Assembly: GCA_964592275.1 (NCBI GenBank)
Contig: CAZQDJ010000001.1
Coordinates: 1 to 64,000, forward strand
DNA length: 64,000 bases
Reading direction: 5' to 3'
From: CANNBR01 sp964592275
GTDB taxonomy: Bacteria > Babelota > Babeliae > Babelales > CAIQNR01
Positions 42,660 to 51,581 of this stretch are shown piece by piece. The first letter of the stretch is position 1; the number at the start of each line of letters is the position of its first letter. The translations under genes and the position numbers were made by a program. The notes below the pieces were generated by a model, which ran no database searches, had not been told where the DNA came from, and saw only the letters and a program-made list of their open reading frames with translations.

Positions 42660-44465
42660 TTAGTTCGAAGAACCAGACGACCCAGCTCCAGGACCTGCAG
42701 GAATAGTAAGAACGGTAGTGCCATTCTTCTTTGTTCCCATTGATTCAAAAAACTCTTCATTCGTTTTGAACTTCTTCATCTTATCAATCAAGAATTCCAT
42801 ACCTTCAATAACGTTCATATTAGAAAGGAATTTCTGTAGAACCCATGCACGCTTGAGTTCAGCATCAGGAAGCAATAAATCTTCTCGACGCGTACCAGAA
42901 ACCAAGAGGTCGTAGGCAGGATAAACGCGACGGTTTGCCAGTTTACGGCTCATATGCATTTCCATGTTACCAGTACCCTTAAACTCTTCGAAAATAACTT
43001 CGTCCATACGAGAGCCAGTTTCGATAAGCGCCGTTGCTATGATCGTTAATGAACCACCTTCTTCAGTGTTACGTGCAGCACCAAAGAAACGTTTTGGACG
43101 TTGTAAAGCGTTTGCATCAATACCACCCGTCAATATTTTTCCAGAAGCAGGAGCTGTTGTGTTATAAGCACGAGCAAGACGAGTAATTGAATCAAGCAAG
43201 ATAACTACATCTTTTTTCGATTCAACGAGGCGCTTTGCTTTTTCAAGAACCAATTCTGCTACTTGTACATGACGTTCAGCTGATTCATCAAAGGTTGAGC
43301 TGATAACTTCAGCATGAGCACCTTTAACACAACGTTTCATGTCTGCAACTTCTTCAGGACGTTCATCAACCAAAAGAACAATTATGAAAACGTCAGGATG
43401 ATTACCAATTAAACTTTGAGCGATTTCTTTTAAAAGAACCGTTTTACCTACACGAGGAGGAGCAACAATCAAACCACGTTGCCCTTTACCAATAGGAGTA
43501 AAGATGTCCATGATACGAGTAGAAATAAAAGATGCATCAAATTCGAGTTTAAATTTTTTGTCAGGATGCATTGGAGAAAGACGATCAAAAAATGGTCGTT
43601 CATTCAATTTTATTGGATCTTCAAAATTAACTTTAATTATTTTATCAAGTGCAAAGTATTTTTCACCATCTTTTGGCTTACGAATAGTTCCCACAACGTT
43701 ATCACCTGTGCGTAATCCGATACGGCGCACTTGAGATGGAGAAACATACACATCATCAGGACTTGAAACATAATCAAATCTACTTGAACGTAAAAAACCA
43801 AAACCATCTGGAAGTCTTTCCAAAACTCCTTCAACTGGAATTTCGCGATCTGGATCTTTTTGTATTTCGAAAATTTTAACAATTAAATCTTTATGAGATA
43901 GCAAGCTTGCGCCAATCATACCAAGCCGACGAGCATGAACATTCAATTCTTGCATAGAAAGTTCAGACAACTGTTCTTCAGTAAGATTTTTTAAAGGAGC
44001 CATTTCAAGCTGCCTGGAACCATAAGACTGATTGTCTCCACGATTTTGATAAGACTGATTTTGTTGAGCATGGCTTGAAGTACTATGAGGGCGACGACTG
44101 CCAGATCTATCTTGTCTATCATAACGATCTTGACGACCCTCTCCATCGTTCCTCGAAGAACGATTGTCATAACGATTTTGCCCTTCTCCATCATTTCTAT
44201 TCTCGCTTCTCATAGGACGCTTATCGCGATTTTCACGACGAACTTCTCCCTCTTGTCGAGGTGCAACGCTAGGAGCAGGAGTAGAGATAGGAGTCTGATG
44301 AGGAGGATTTACTTGAGGAGTACTTGTGTATGAAGTTGCAGAACCAGCACTATTAGTACGCTTACGATTATAAGTTCTCTTTTTTTCTTTTTGTTGTTGC
44401 GGTTGCGTAGAAGCAGAACCTTCAACAGGAATAGATGGCGGTGTTACCGGTGTATCATCTTGCAT
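42660..44465 (-). CDS. rho: Transcription termination factor Rho with long disordered N-terminal insert
   Basis: The hexameric RNA helicase that ends transcription is 601 aa, against about 420 in E. coli. The extra part is residues 1-150, a low-complexity stretch rich in Arg, Asn, Gln, Ser, Gly and Asp (RYDNRSSRNDGEGRQ-like). After this come the N-terminal helix bundle (LTEEQLSELSMQELNVHARRL), the RNA-binding domain (RLPDGFGFLRS, DDVYVSPSQ), and the ATPase core with P-loop APPRVGKTVLL, VDERPEEV, and DSITRLARAYN. Such extensions occur in Rho of several phyla and can bind RNA or drive condensate formation. GGGAGAT precedes the ATG. Confidence 0.96.
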   Translation of the reverse strand: MQDDTPVTPPSIPVEGSASTQPQQQKEKKRTYNRKRTNSAGSATSYTSTPQVNPPHQTPISTPAPSVAPRQEGEVRRENRDKRPMRSENRNDGEGQNRYDNRSSRNDGEGRQDRYDRQDRSGSRRPHSTSSHAQQNQSYQNRGDNQSYGSRQLEMAPLKNLTEEQLSELSMQELNVHARRLGMIGASLLSHKDLIVKIFEIQKDPDREIPVEGVLERLPDGFGFLRSSRFDYVSSPDDVYVSPSQVRRIGLRTGDNVVGTIRKPKDGEKYFALDKIIKVNFEDPIKLNERPFFDRLSPMHPDKKFKLEFDASFISTRIMDIFTPIGKGQRGLIVAPPRVGKTVLLKEIAQSLIGNHPDVFIIVLLVDERPEEVADMKRCVKGAHAEVISSTFDESAERHVQVAELVLEKAKRLVESKKDVVILLDSITRLARAYNTTAPASGKILTGGIDANALQRPKRFFGAARNTEEGGSLTIIATALIETGSRMDEVIFEEFKGTGNMEMHMSRKLANRRVYPAYDLLVSGTRREDLLLPDAELKRAWVLQKFLSNMNVIEGMEFLIDKMKKFKTNEEFFESMGTKKNGTTVLTIPAGPGAGSSGSSN

Positions 44466-44596
44466 TTATGTATATCTCCCTAACAGTAGTAGAATGCTCA
44501 CATTTGAACATTTCTTGCAAAACCAAACACTCCACCCATATGAAGATTTTTAGTTTTTTAGACACAACTTAAAAATTCAAGAAACTTATATCGACC

Positions 44597-45478
44597 CTAA
44601 ATCCGGCGACGTAACGCCAACATTACAGGACTTGCAACATAAATAGAGGAATAAGTTCCAATTACAATCCCAATTAAGAACGAAAGTGAAAGCGTATGAA
44701 GCGCTTCACCACCAAAGACAAAAAGCGCACCTGCTGCCAATGTTGTAGCAAAACTGGTCATCAAGGTTCTTCTTAATGTTTGGTTAATACTTTCATTCAC
44801 AATGACTTCAATGTCCTTGCCTTTTTCTTTTGCCATATTTTCACGAATACGAGAATAAATAATAATCGTATCATTAATTGAGTAACTCAACATTGCTAAA
44901 ATAGCGCAAATAACATTAGGAGAAATTTCAAGACCAAAACAAGCAAAAACGGTCAAAATCGCAATCGCATCATGGAAAATTGCAACCATTGCACCCACGC
45001 CAAAAGAGATCGACCAAAAACGCCACGCTATGTAGAAAAGCATCAAAAGTAGACCCAACATCAAGGCAATCAATGAGTTAAGAAACAACATTTTACCCGC
45101 TGCAGGCCCCACAGCATTCGCCTCTTCAACAGTAATCACCGTATCAGGAAATTCAACTTGCAGACCATTTTTCATTTTTTCAGCTAAGCCAGCAACATCC
45201 GTAGTAAAATCTTTTACACGAACTGCAACGTCAGAGTTTCCAAGTTCACGAATAACCGCATCACCCCACCCTTGCTTAACAAGAGTTGTCTTTAAGTGCT
45301 CAGAACCAATCGGTTTACTGAACTTATAAAGAACCTGAGTTCCACCGCTAAAATCTACACTGTAAACAAAGCCACCACGATACACGTAACCAGCAATACC
45401 AGCTGCTAACAATGCGCATGAAAAAAGCGCTGCAAAATAACGATACTTCAAAAAATCAATGCGTGTATATTCAGTCAT
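44597..45478 (-). CDS. secF: Protein translocase accessory subunit SecF
   Basis: The 293-aa protein has six membrane segments and the SecF signatures: DFSGGTQVLY in the first periplasmic region, VGPAAGKMLFLNSLIALMLG, FHDAIAILTVFACFGLEI and SINDTIIIYSRIRENM. It works with SecD and SecYEG using the proton gradient. No secD gene is adjacent, which is unusual, since secD and secF are normally neighbours or fused. The gene lies between rpmA and rho on the same strand. Confidence 0.94.
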   Translation of the reverse strand: MTEYTRIDFLKYRYFAALFSCALLAAGIAGYVYRGGFVYSVDFSGGTQVLYKFSKPIGSEHLKTTLVKQGWGDAVIRELGNSDVAVRVKDFTTDVAGLAEKMKNGLQVEFPDTVITVEEANAVGPAAGKMLFLNSLIALMLGLLLMLFYIAWRFWSISFGVGAMVAIFHDAIAILTVFACFGLEISPNVICAILAMLSYSINDTIIIYSRIRENMAKEKGKDIEVIVNESINQTLRRTLMTSFATTLAAGALFVFGGEALHTLSLSFLIGIVIGTYSSIYVASPVMLALRRRI

Positions 45479-45563
45479 CCTTACTCTCCGAGGGATACGT
45501 AACCTTCACACTGCTCCCTTTTTAAAGGAGCACCTAACTCTATTGTCATACTTTAAAAATGAA

Positions 45564-45827
45564 CTATTGGCCACTCACTGGATCAATAGAAACAAATTTA
45601 CGTCCACGTTGACCAAAATGGAATCTCAGAACACCAGTACCTGTTGCAAACAAAGTATGATCTTTGCCCATACCAACCAATTTACCTGGGTGAATGCGAG
45701 TGCCACGTTGTCTTACAATAATCTCGCCGCCTGTTACTTCTTGTCCTGCAAAAAGCTTAATACCAAGACGTCTACCTTTACTATCACGACCATTTTGAGT
45801 GGAACCACCCGTTTTACTCGTTGCCAT
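45564..45827 (-). CDS. rpmA: 50S ribosomal protein L27
   Basis: L27 has 87 aa. Conserved stretches are GGSTQNGRDSKGRRLG, VTGGEIIVRQRGTRIHPG and GMGKDHTLFA. The N-terminus is MATSKTGGS rather than the common MAHKKGGGS. Its usual partner rplU (L21) is not adjacent. AAGGATTT precedes the ATG and a promoter-like site lies at 45908-45935. Confidence 0.97.
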   Translation of the reverse strand: MATSKTGGSTQNGRDSKGRRLGIKLFAGQEVTGGEIIVRQRGTRIHPGKLVGMGKDHTLFATGTGVLRFHFGQRGRKFVSIDPVSGQ

Positions 45828-45907
45828 CGGAAATCCTTAGATTGTTTAAAAAATTGATTTGAAAATTTTCAAGAAAGAGCACATAACCTTAAGAAATAAT
45901 GTTTTTG

Positions 45908-45935
45908 AGTATGACAACATACTGTTAAATGTCAA
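45908..45935 (-). promoter_or_regulatory. Candidate sigma-70 promoter of rpmA
   Basis: On the minus strand a perfect TTGACA (45935-45930) is followed after 16 nt by CATACT (45913-45908), about 80 nt before the rpmA ATG. The intervening leader shows no other clear signal. Confidence 0.45.
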
Positions 45936-45975
45936 TACCATCGCTATTCTTGCAACCTTAATGCAGCTTATTTTT

Positions 45976-46278
45976 TTAAAAAATACCCAGCAAAATAAGC
46001 TTATCTAATGATAATAAAAGAGCAGGAATCCAACATTCTCCACAGCAAGAAGAATATTTATTCAAAGAACAACTAGCACACATATGAGCTTTTTCAGCCT
46101 TTGGTTGAGAATCGATAAAGCTTACCCCTTCTTCTACCCCTCTTAATTCAGAATAAACTGATTCTGCTCCTGCTTGCTTACTGTCGGTTAATTCCAGCGC
46201 CTTACCTTGATTATCACTTGCAAAACAACATCCTGAAAAAATTAGTCCACACCACAAAACTACTACTCTTTTTCCCAT
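45976..46278 (-). CDS. Small exported cysteine-rich protein
   Basis: I do not recognise a family. From the ATG at 46278 (AAAGGAATAAAGCG upstream) the protein has 100 aa. A signal sequence VVVLWCGLIFSGCCFA ends in SGC-C, so a lipoprotein-type cleavage is possible. An acidic middle follows, and the C-terminal third contains CASCSLNKYSSCCGEC, six cysteines within 16 residues. A short hydrophobic tail (WIPALLLSLDKLILLGIF) follows. Metal binding or disulfide bonding of the Cys cluster is likely but unproven. The longer ORF overlaps thyX and is not the likely start. Confidence 0.65.
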   Translation of the reverse strand: MGKRVVVLWCGLIFSGCCFASDNQGKALELTDSKQAGAESVYSELRGVEEGVSFIDSQPKAEKAHMCASCSLNKYSSCCGECWIPALLLSLDKLILLGIF

Positions 46279-46294
46279 CGCTTTATTCCTTTTT

Positions 46295-47065
46295 TTAACG
46301 AACATCACCAAGTTGTTCAGTCCATTCTTTAAGAGTGGTTGCCCATTCTTCACCGATTAAATATTTTTTTTGCCAAGCATTCAAAGTAACTGGAAAATGA
46401 GGGAGAGCCAAACGTAAAAGTGCCTTTGCATAATCCCTAATTTCTGATTGAGCACCATGAGATAAACGTAATTTCATAAAGTGCATAAGTGAATGCATAT
46501 TGCAGGTAAAGATAAATTCTGTATACGTACCAACCGGCAATAAGGCTCTTGCCTGTTCTCGACATACCCCTGCTTCAAGTAACTGCTCATAAGCTTTATA
46601 CGAAGCATCTAATGTTTGTTTATAAAGCGCTAAAAGCGATTCATCAAAAAAAGCACCGTTCGAGCTTTGTTTATTAACCATATCTTGATAACGAAATTCT
46701 TTAGGAATATAAAATTCAGTTTTCACTGTCACATAGCGATAACTGATTTCATTATATGAATTCATGCGATGACGCATCCATTGGCGTGCCACAAAAATAG
46801 GAGCTTTTATTCTAAAAGAAAGCTGATTGTGCTCAAATGGACTGGTATGCTCATGCTCCATTAAGAAATCGATAAGCTTTGTATCGCGCTCGCTAATCGC
46901 AGCTGAAACACGACCATAAGAAACACGGGCAGCGTTGGCAATATCTAAATCAGAACCTGATACCCGTAAGAGCTCAACTGAACTTAGACCATCTTGTAAT
47001 GGATCAAGCTTATCGTTTTTTTCTGCAAAGGCTGTTATTGCTTGCGCAGTGTTCACTTGTTTCAT
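46295..47065 (-). CDS. thyX: Flavin-dependent thymidylate synthase ThyX
   Basis: FAD-dependent methylation of dUMP to dTMP with methylenetetrahydrofolate. The ThyX signature is present as RHRMNSYNEISYRY (RHRxxS extended motif). SPFEHNQLSFRIKAPIFVARQW precedes it in two strands, and the late HFMKLRLSHGAQSEIRDYA completes the active site. Its length of 256 aa is normal. It lies 17 nt after polA, suggesting a shared transcript supplying dTTP and polymerase. Confidence 0.95.
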   Translation of the reverse strand: MKQVNTAQAITAFAEKNDKLDPLQDGLSSVELLRVSGSDLDIANAARVSYGRVSAAISERDTKLIDFLMEHEHTSPFEHNQLSFRIKAPIFVARQWMRHRMNSYNEISYRYVTVKTEFYIPKEFRYQDMVNKQSSNGAFFDESLLALYKQTLDASYKAYEQLLEAGVCREQARALLPVGTYTEFIFTCNMHSLMHFMKLRLSHGAQSEIRDYAKALLRLALPHFPVTLNAWQKKYLIGEEWATTLKEWTEQLGDVR

Positions 47066-47082
47066 ATTTCATCCCAACCTAT

Positions 47083-49788
47083 TTAACTAACTTCTTTCCA
47101 ATTATTACCAACTGCGACATTCACCGTCAAAGGAACTTCCCATGATATGATATTTTCTAATTCCTGAATAACCATTTTTTGTACTGCATCAATTTGAGAT
47201 TGTGCAACAGTCAGTAAAAGCTCATCATGAATTTGTAAAATAAGCGCAGCATCAAAGCCTGATTTTTTTAATGCTGTATGAACTTGCAACATTCCCATCT
47301 TCATAATTTCTGCCGCAGTTCCTTGCGCTACCGTATTAATTGCAATGCGACATGCTTCCTCGAACAAATGCTTATTGCGCTCATGAATGCCAGGTATTGG
47401 TCTTCTTCTACCAAATATCGTTTCGGTATAACCAAGCCGTTTCGTTTTTTCAATCACACTATCCATCCATTCTTTTACTTTTGGATAACGATCAAAATAA
47501 GCGTCTATATATTTTTTTGCATCTTTTAACGAAATGTCCATATCCTTAGAAAGGCCATACGGCGTTAAGCCATACAAAATACTAAAGTTAATGCGCTTAC
47601 CAATGTTTCGGTCATGCTTAGTAAGCTCATTTGCAGGAATACCAAGTAATGCTGATGCTGTTTCTGCATGAATATCATGCCCCTCTTTAAAAGCTTTCAT
47701 CAAGTTTTCATCTTTGCATAGATGAGCAAGAATGCGCAGTTCAATTTGTGAATAATCAGCTGCCAAAAACACATGTCCCTCTTCAGGATAAAATGCTCTA
47801 CGAACCATGCTCCCTAGTCCATCAGTTGGAATATTTTGCATATTTGGTTCAGAACTTGCCAAACGTCCTGTCGCAACACGAGTCTGACTGTAGGTAGTAT
47901 GAATACGGCCCGTACGAGGATTAATATATCCAGGCAAAGCCTCAAGATAGGTGCTTTTTAATTTATATAATTCGCGATACTGAATCAAAAAACTCGGAAT
48001 AGGATGCACCTTTGAAAGCTCTATTAACACTTCATTATCAGTAGCAAACCCAGTTCTTTTAGCACTCTTTTTCTGTGTTGGTAATTGCAGATATTCAAAC
48101 AACAGTTCTGCTACTTGTTTTGGAGAATTAAGATTGATCGATGCATACCGAGGATCAATAAGACCGATAATCGTTCTATAAAGTTCACCTAATTTTTTCT
48201 CAACCACTTCATGCAAGGTTTGTAATATTTCTCGATCACAATAAATACCACGCGCTTCCATTTCAAAAAGAACATCCACCAGCGGTAATTCAATATCGTA
48301 ATACAATGAGATTGCATTTTTTTCTTGCAATAGTTTTTGCAAAGGCTTGTAGAGTTTTAATGTTTGATGCGCATCAGCAGCTGCGTATTCCGTTGCCTTA
48401 TCTAAAGGAACTTCAGAAAAATCTTTATACTTTTTATCAAAGACAACGCTTTCAAACGTAAGCATTGGTTCTTGTAAATAATGAGCAGAAAGCTCTTTCA
48501 AAGAACTTTTTTGCCATTCATCTTTTACTAATGCTGCAGCAATAATCGTATCAAAAATAAGACCTTTTTCTCGTATCCCATTTTGATAGAGCACAAGCTC
48601 ATCAAACTTAGCATGATGAGCTATTTTTTTAATCGCCTCATCTTCAAACACCGGTTTAAGTGCAGCAATCAACTCTTCACGCGAAAGTTGTTTTTCATTA
48701 GTACGATGCCCACAAGGAATGTAGTACGACACTCCTTCTTGTGTACAAAGTGAAATCCCCATAATGTTCATCAATAAAGGATTAAGTCCATCACCTTCTG
48801 TATCATACGCAAACATTCCTGCACTTTTTATTTCTTTAATTACATTTTGAAGCTGCACCTGCGTGGTCACCAGCTCAAAGCGATATCCTTTATCTTGAGA
48901 GCTTTGCACTGCAGATGTACCAGCACCTGAGGCAGGCATATCTTTAAGCAAACTTTTAAAATTTAATTTCTCAAAAAGTGGTCGCGCATTAATCCATCCA
49001 GAATAATCAAAGACTACATCTTTCTCGGTGCTGGTTATCGGATACGTATGAAGCGTAAATAAACGCTCACTTAAAAACGCATCGTCTTTGTGCCCTTCTA
49101 ATGACCGCCTTACTCCTGGTTGCGCTACGCGGTGGATATCTTTATAAACCGCTTGTAACGAATCAAACTGATTTACCAATTCAAGTGCTCGTTTTTCGCC
49201 AATCCCTTTTACTCCAGGAATATTATCGGAAGAATCTCCCAACAGCGCAAAATAAAAAGCTGTTTTTGCTACTGGGAAACCCATTTTTTCTTGGAAAGCA
49301 GCTTCATTGATAAAAATATTTTTAAACGAATCATAGATCATGACCGATTCTGAAAGCATCTGCCCCATATCTTTATCAGACGTCACCACAACTACCGTTC
49401 CCCCTTGAGCCTGCCACCACAGACCAAGCGAATACATCAAATCATCAGCTTCAACACCTGTTTGAGAAAATTGATGCAACCCTACCATCTGCGCAAATTC
49501 TTGTATCAACTCTTTTTGCTCAAACAAGTCGCTAGGAGGAGCTTGACGGGTAGCTTTGTACTCTTCATAGATTTCATGACGCTTTGTTTTTCCTTTGCTG
49601 TCCCACACCACCACCATATTTTGAGGCGCGAATTTTTCGACAAGATTTTTGATCATGCGACAAAAACCATAGACCGCTTGAACTGGCTTACCATCAGCTG
49701 TATGGAGTGGTTGTAATCCATAATAAGCTCGATACAAAAACGATGATCCATCAATTAAAAAGAGACTTTTTTTCATATCAAAACTCAT
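47083..49788 (-). CDS. polA: DNA polymerase I with 5'-3' and 3'-5' exonuclease domains
   Basis: The 901-aa protein has three domains. The 5' nuclease (residues 1-290) starts SLFLIDGSSFLYRAYY and keeps EADDLMYSL and TSDKDMGQM. A 3'-5' exonuclease (about 325-500) keeps the DTE motif (FAYDTEGDGLN), AHHAKFDELVL and the YAAADAH motif, so proofreading may be active, unlike in several Pol I lineages. The polymerase domain has DYSQIELRILAHL, KRINFSILYG and QIHDELLL. The ATG at 49788 follows AGAAAGGTG; the longer frame to 49845 lacks family similarity. Confidence 0.96.
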   Translation of the reverse strand: MSFDMKKSLFLIDGSSFLYRAYYGLQPLHTADGKPVQAVYGFCRMIKNLVEKFAPQNMVVVWDSKGKTKRHEIYEEYKATRQAPPSDLFEQKELIQEFAQMVGLHQFSQTGVEADDLMYSLGLWWQAQGGTVVVVTSDKDMGQMLSESVMIYDSFKNIFINEAAFQEKMGFPVAKTAFYFALLGDSSDNIPGVKGIGEKRALELVNQFDSLQAVYKDIHRVAQPGVRRSLEGHKDDAFLSERLFTLHTYPITSTEKDVVFDYSGWINARPLFEKLNFKSLLKDMPASGAGTSAVQSSQDKGYRFELVTTQVQLQNVIKEIKSAGMFAYDTEGDGLNPLLMNIMGISLCTQEGVSYYIPCGHRTNEKQLSREELIAALKPVFEDEAIKKIAHHAKFDELVLYQNGIREKGLIFDTIIAAALVKDEWQKSSLKELSAHYLQEPMLTFESVVFDKKYKDFSEVPLDKATEYAAADAHQTLKLYKPLQKLLQEKNAISLYYDIELPLVDVLFEMEARGIYCDREILQTLHEVVEKKLGELYRTIIGLIDPRYASINLNSPKQVAELLFEYLQLPTQKKSAKRTGFATDNEVLIELSKVHPIPSFLIQYRELYKLKSTYLEALPGYINPRTGRIHTTYSQTRVATGRLASSEPNMQNIPTDGLGSMVRRAFYPEEGHVFLAADYSQIELRILAHLCKDENLMKAFKEGHDIHAETASALLGIPANELTKHDRNIGKRINFSILYGLTPYGLSKDMDISLKDAKKYIDAYFDRYPKVKEWMDSVIEKTKRLGYTETIFGRRRPIPGIHERNKHLFEEACRIAINTVAQGTAAEIMKMGMLQVHTALKKSGFDAALILQIHDELLLTVAQSQIDAVQKMVIQELENIISWEVPLTVNVAVGNNWKEVS

Positions 49789-49989
49789 GAGGCACCTTTC
49801 TAAAATAAGTTTTTTTAAAAGTGTACTCCAGGCGACAAAATACACCAGCTAGTCATCTTTTTTAAAAAAATTTAAGCAAAGCATAAGCTTAGTCATCATA
49901 CTATCAAACAAAATACTATTGCTTTCTCATGATCCAGTCAGTTAATCTGATGATATGAAAGCAGAATAGTTTGGCTGATTGGAGGTAAA

Positions 49990-50217
49990 ATGAAAAATAA
50001 AACAATAAAAGCTTTAATGGCAGGGCTCATTGCGCTTACTATCATTACCTTACAAGGACAAAGTCACTACGGAGACCGTTATGAGTTTGGAAAAATCTAT
50101 GCAGAAAAAGAAAGACTGAAAGATGAAATTGATACTCTTCACACAGATAAAGAAATCCAAGAATGGAGAGAGGAACAATGCTCCCATTGTTCCTGTGAAG
50201 ATAATGAGGATCAGTAA
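49990..50217 (+). CDS. Small exported protein 1 of a tandem set
   Basis: The 75-aa product has a signal peptide (NKTIKALMAGLIALTIITLQG) and a charged helical remainder ending CSHCSCEDNEDQ with three cysteines. I do not recognise a family. TTGGAGG precedes the ATG. It is the first of four consecutive short exported proteins on the plus strand and sits 3 nt before the second, so they form an operon. Confidence 0.7.
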   Translation: MKNKTIKALMAGLIALTIITLQGQSHYGDRYEFGKIYAEKERLKDEIDTLHTDKEIQEWREEQCSHCSCEDNEDQ

Positions 50218-50220
50218 AAA

Positions 50221-50475
50221 ATGAAGAAAAAATTAGTAGCATTAACGCTCTTATTTACAACAGGCACTGCACTTCAAGCACAATCACAAGAAAACTCAGT
50301 ACGTAAAATACTATCTACACCGAGCCACCTTCATGAACATGAACAATATAGAAATGGCCATTGGATTCCTGTCATAAGAGACAGAGGACAATGGGTTGCG
50401 GTAGTACAAAAAAATGGAGAGTTAATTTCAATAGAAACACCAAAACAAGAAATGAAGCGGAAATCTAAAGAATAA
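50221..50475 (+). CDS. Small exported protein 2 of a tandem set
   Basis: The 84-aa product has a signal peptide ending TALQAQS, then an even mix of charged and aromatic residues (EQYRNGHWIPVIRDRGQW). I do not recognise a family. A GAGGA sequence inside the end of the previous gene may serve as ribosome-binding site. The NGHW motif recurs in protein 3 (LGNGHWRNVP), so the two may be related. Confidence 0.68.
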   Translation: MKKKLVALTLLFTTGTALQAQSQENSVRKILSTPSHLHEHEQYRNGHWIPVIRDRGQWVAVVQKNGELISIETPKQEMKRKSKE

Positions 50476-50487
50476 ATTTTATAAATC

Positions 50488-50505
50488 GCTTTCTTTTTAG
50501 AAAGC
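50488..50505 (+). promoter_or_regulatory. Conserved leader hairpin before small protein 3
   Basis: GCTTTC (50488-50493) pairs with GAAAGC (50500-50505) around a 6-nt loop. It is followed by a short A-rich spacer and TGGAG, then the ATG at 50528. The same arrangement, with a compensating base change, precedes small protein 4. It is probably an mRNA leader structure such as a processing or stability element. Confidence 0.55.
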
Positions 50506-50527
50506 ATAAATAAATGGAGAACATAAA

Positions 50528-50905
50528 ATGAAAAAACAACTAGTAACGATAGCTCTTTTGCTATCAGCAAATGCAGCATTACCCGCAGCAAATGGTGGAA
50601 TGACAATGAGAATGCAACCAGCAGAATTTGATACGACAATGAGCCTGACCCCCCAAGAAGCACCAAGAGAACCCGCTCTTGGGACCATACGTACAAGAGA
50701 GTTTTCACCTGGTGGAAGAGCTGTTGATAGTTTTATGCGAGAAGAATATCTAGGAAACGGTCACTGGAGAAATGTTCCATTTAAAGATGTTTCACTTGAG
50801 CTTGGACGCAAGACTGTCGAATCTGATCGCGCACAATATGAAGAATTGTTACGCAACGTTCATGACATTTTAAAAATAGTTACAGAACTAAAAGAGAGAC
50901 AATAA
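50528..50905 (+). CDS. Small exported protein 3 of a tandem set
   Basis: The 125-aa product has a signal peptide (KKQLVTIALLLSANAALPA) and a mature part with a helical C-terminus. LGNGHWRNVPF resembles the NGHW segment of small protein 2. I do not recognise a family. GGAG is 9 nt before the ATG, within a leader whose hairpin and spacer are nearly repeated before the next gene. Confidence 0.7.
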   Translation: MKKQLVTIALLLSANAALPAANGGMTMRMQPAEFDTTMSLTPQEAPREPALGTIRTREFSPGGRAVDSFMREEYLGNGHWRNVPFKDVSLELGRKTVESDRAQYEELLRNVHDILKIVTELKERQ

Positions 50906-50929
50906 ATAGAATAAGTATTTCAATAATCT

Positions 50930-50947
50930 GCTCTCATTGCAGAGAGC
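50930..50947 (+). promoter_or_regulatory. Conserved leader hairpin before small protein 4
   Basis: GCTCTC (50930-50935) pairs with GAGAGC (50942-50947) around a 6-nt loop, then ACAAATAAATGGAGAAC and the ATG at 50970. Compared with the hairpin at 50488-50505, the fourth stem pair changed from T-A to C-G on both arms together. The pairing is thus preserved. Confidence 0.55.
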
Positions 50948-50969
50948 ACAAATAAATGGAGAACAAAAA

Positions 50970-51521
50970 ATGAAGAACAAAAAACTAGGAATAGCTTTGT
51001 TAACGCTTGCTGTTTTTACAAGCACACAAGCCAACAACCCCAGAACTCCAGGTGAAGCTGTAACCGCCGCACCAGCAGTTATTTTAAACGGAGCCGCTGA
51101 TATTTTGAGTTTTGGCCATGCAAAACAACTACAAGAATACGGGGACAGAAATCAACAAGATCCTGCAAACGTTTCCCCAACAGTTGGTGAAGGACTATTA
51201 GCACCAGTAACTGGTATTATCGATGCTCCTTTTGGCCAAACAGGCAAAGAAAGCTACATAAAAAAGACCGACTCAAAACAAACAAATAAACATAGAGTAA
51301 AAAAAGAAAAATCTTGTAAAAAATCTTGTGATTCAAAAACGCAAACCCCCAAGAAAACAAGAACAAAAAAGACAAAAGATAATGACGGACACCCAGCTGA
51401 AGCAGTAGTTTTACCAGTAACGGTAGCTGCTGATGTAGTTACCCTTGGCACACAACACTTCACAGCGAGAGCTGTCGATTCAATCAATGGTGATTCTGAT
51501 ACAGAACGTACTGCTGAGTAA
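50970..51521 (+). CDS. Exported Lys-rich protein 4 of a tandem set
   Basis: The 183-aa product has a signal peptide (KLGIALLTLAVFTSTQA). Two similar Ala/Val-rich segments follow, one near residues 20-45 (GEAVTAAPAVILNGAADILSFG) and one near 145-170 (AEAVVLPVTVAADVVTLG), like a duplicated motif. They flank a very basic Lys/Thr-rich linker with CKKSCDSK. I do not recognise a family. An ORF from 50937 is longer, but the GGAG before 50970 fits the leader repeat. Confidence 0.7.
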   Translation: MKNKKLGIALLTLAVFTSTQANNPRTPGEAVTAAPAVILNGAADILSFGHAKQLQEYGDRNQQDPANVSPTVGEGLLAPVTGIIDAPFGQTGKESYIKKTDSKQTNKHRVKKEKSCKKSCDSKTQTPKKTRTKKTKDNDGHPAEAVVLPVTVAADVVTLGTQHFTARAVDSINGDSDTERTAE

Positions 51522-51539
51522 TAGATAGATCAAACAAAA

Positions 51540-51557
51540 GAGGGGCACTTGCCCCTC
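51540..51557. terminator. Bidirectional Rho-independent terminator
   Basis: A perfect 8-bp stem, GAGGGGCA/TGCCCCTC, lies between the convergent exported-protein operon and the PP2C gene. A TTTT-rich tract follows on both strands, with the better one on the minus strand. Confidence 0.8.
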
Positions 51558-51581
51558 GTATTTTATTCCGTGTAAAAAATC

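Noticed and set aside
45459..45857. 132-codon plus-strand frame over rpmA
   Set aside because: It is antisense to ribosomal protein L27, which is unmistakable, and lacks any start signal.
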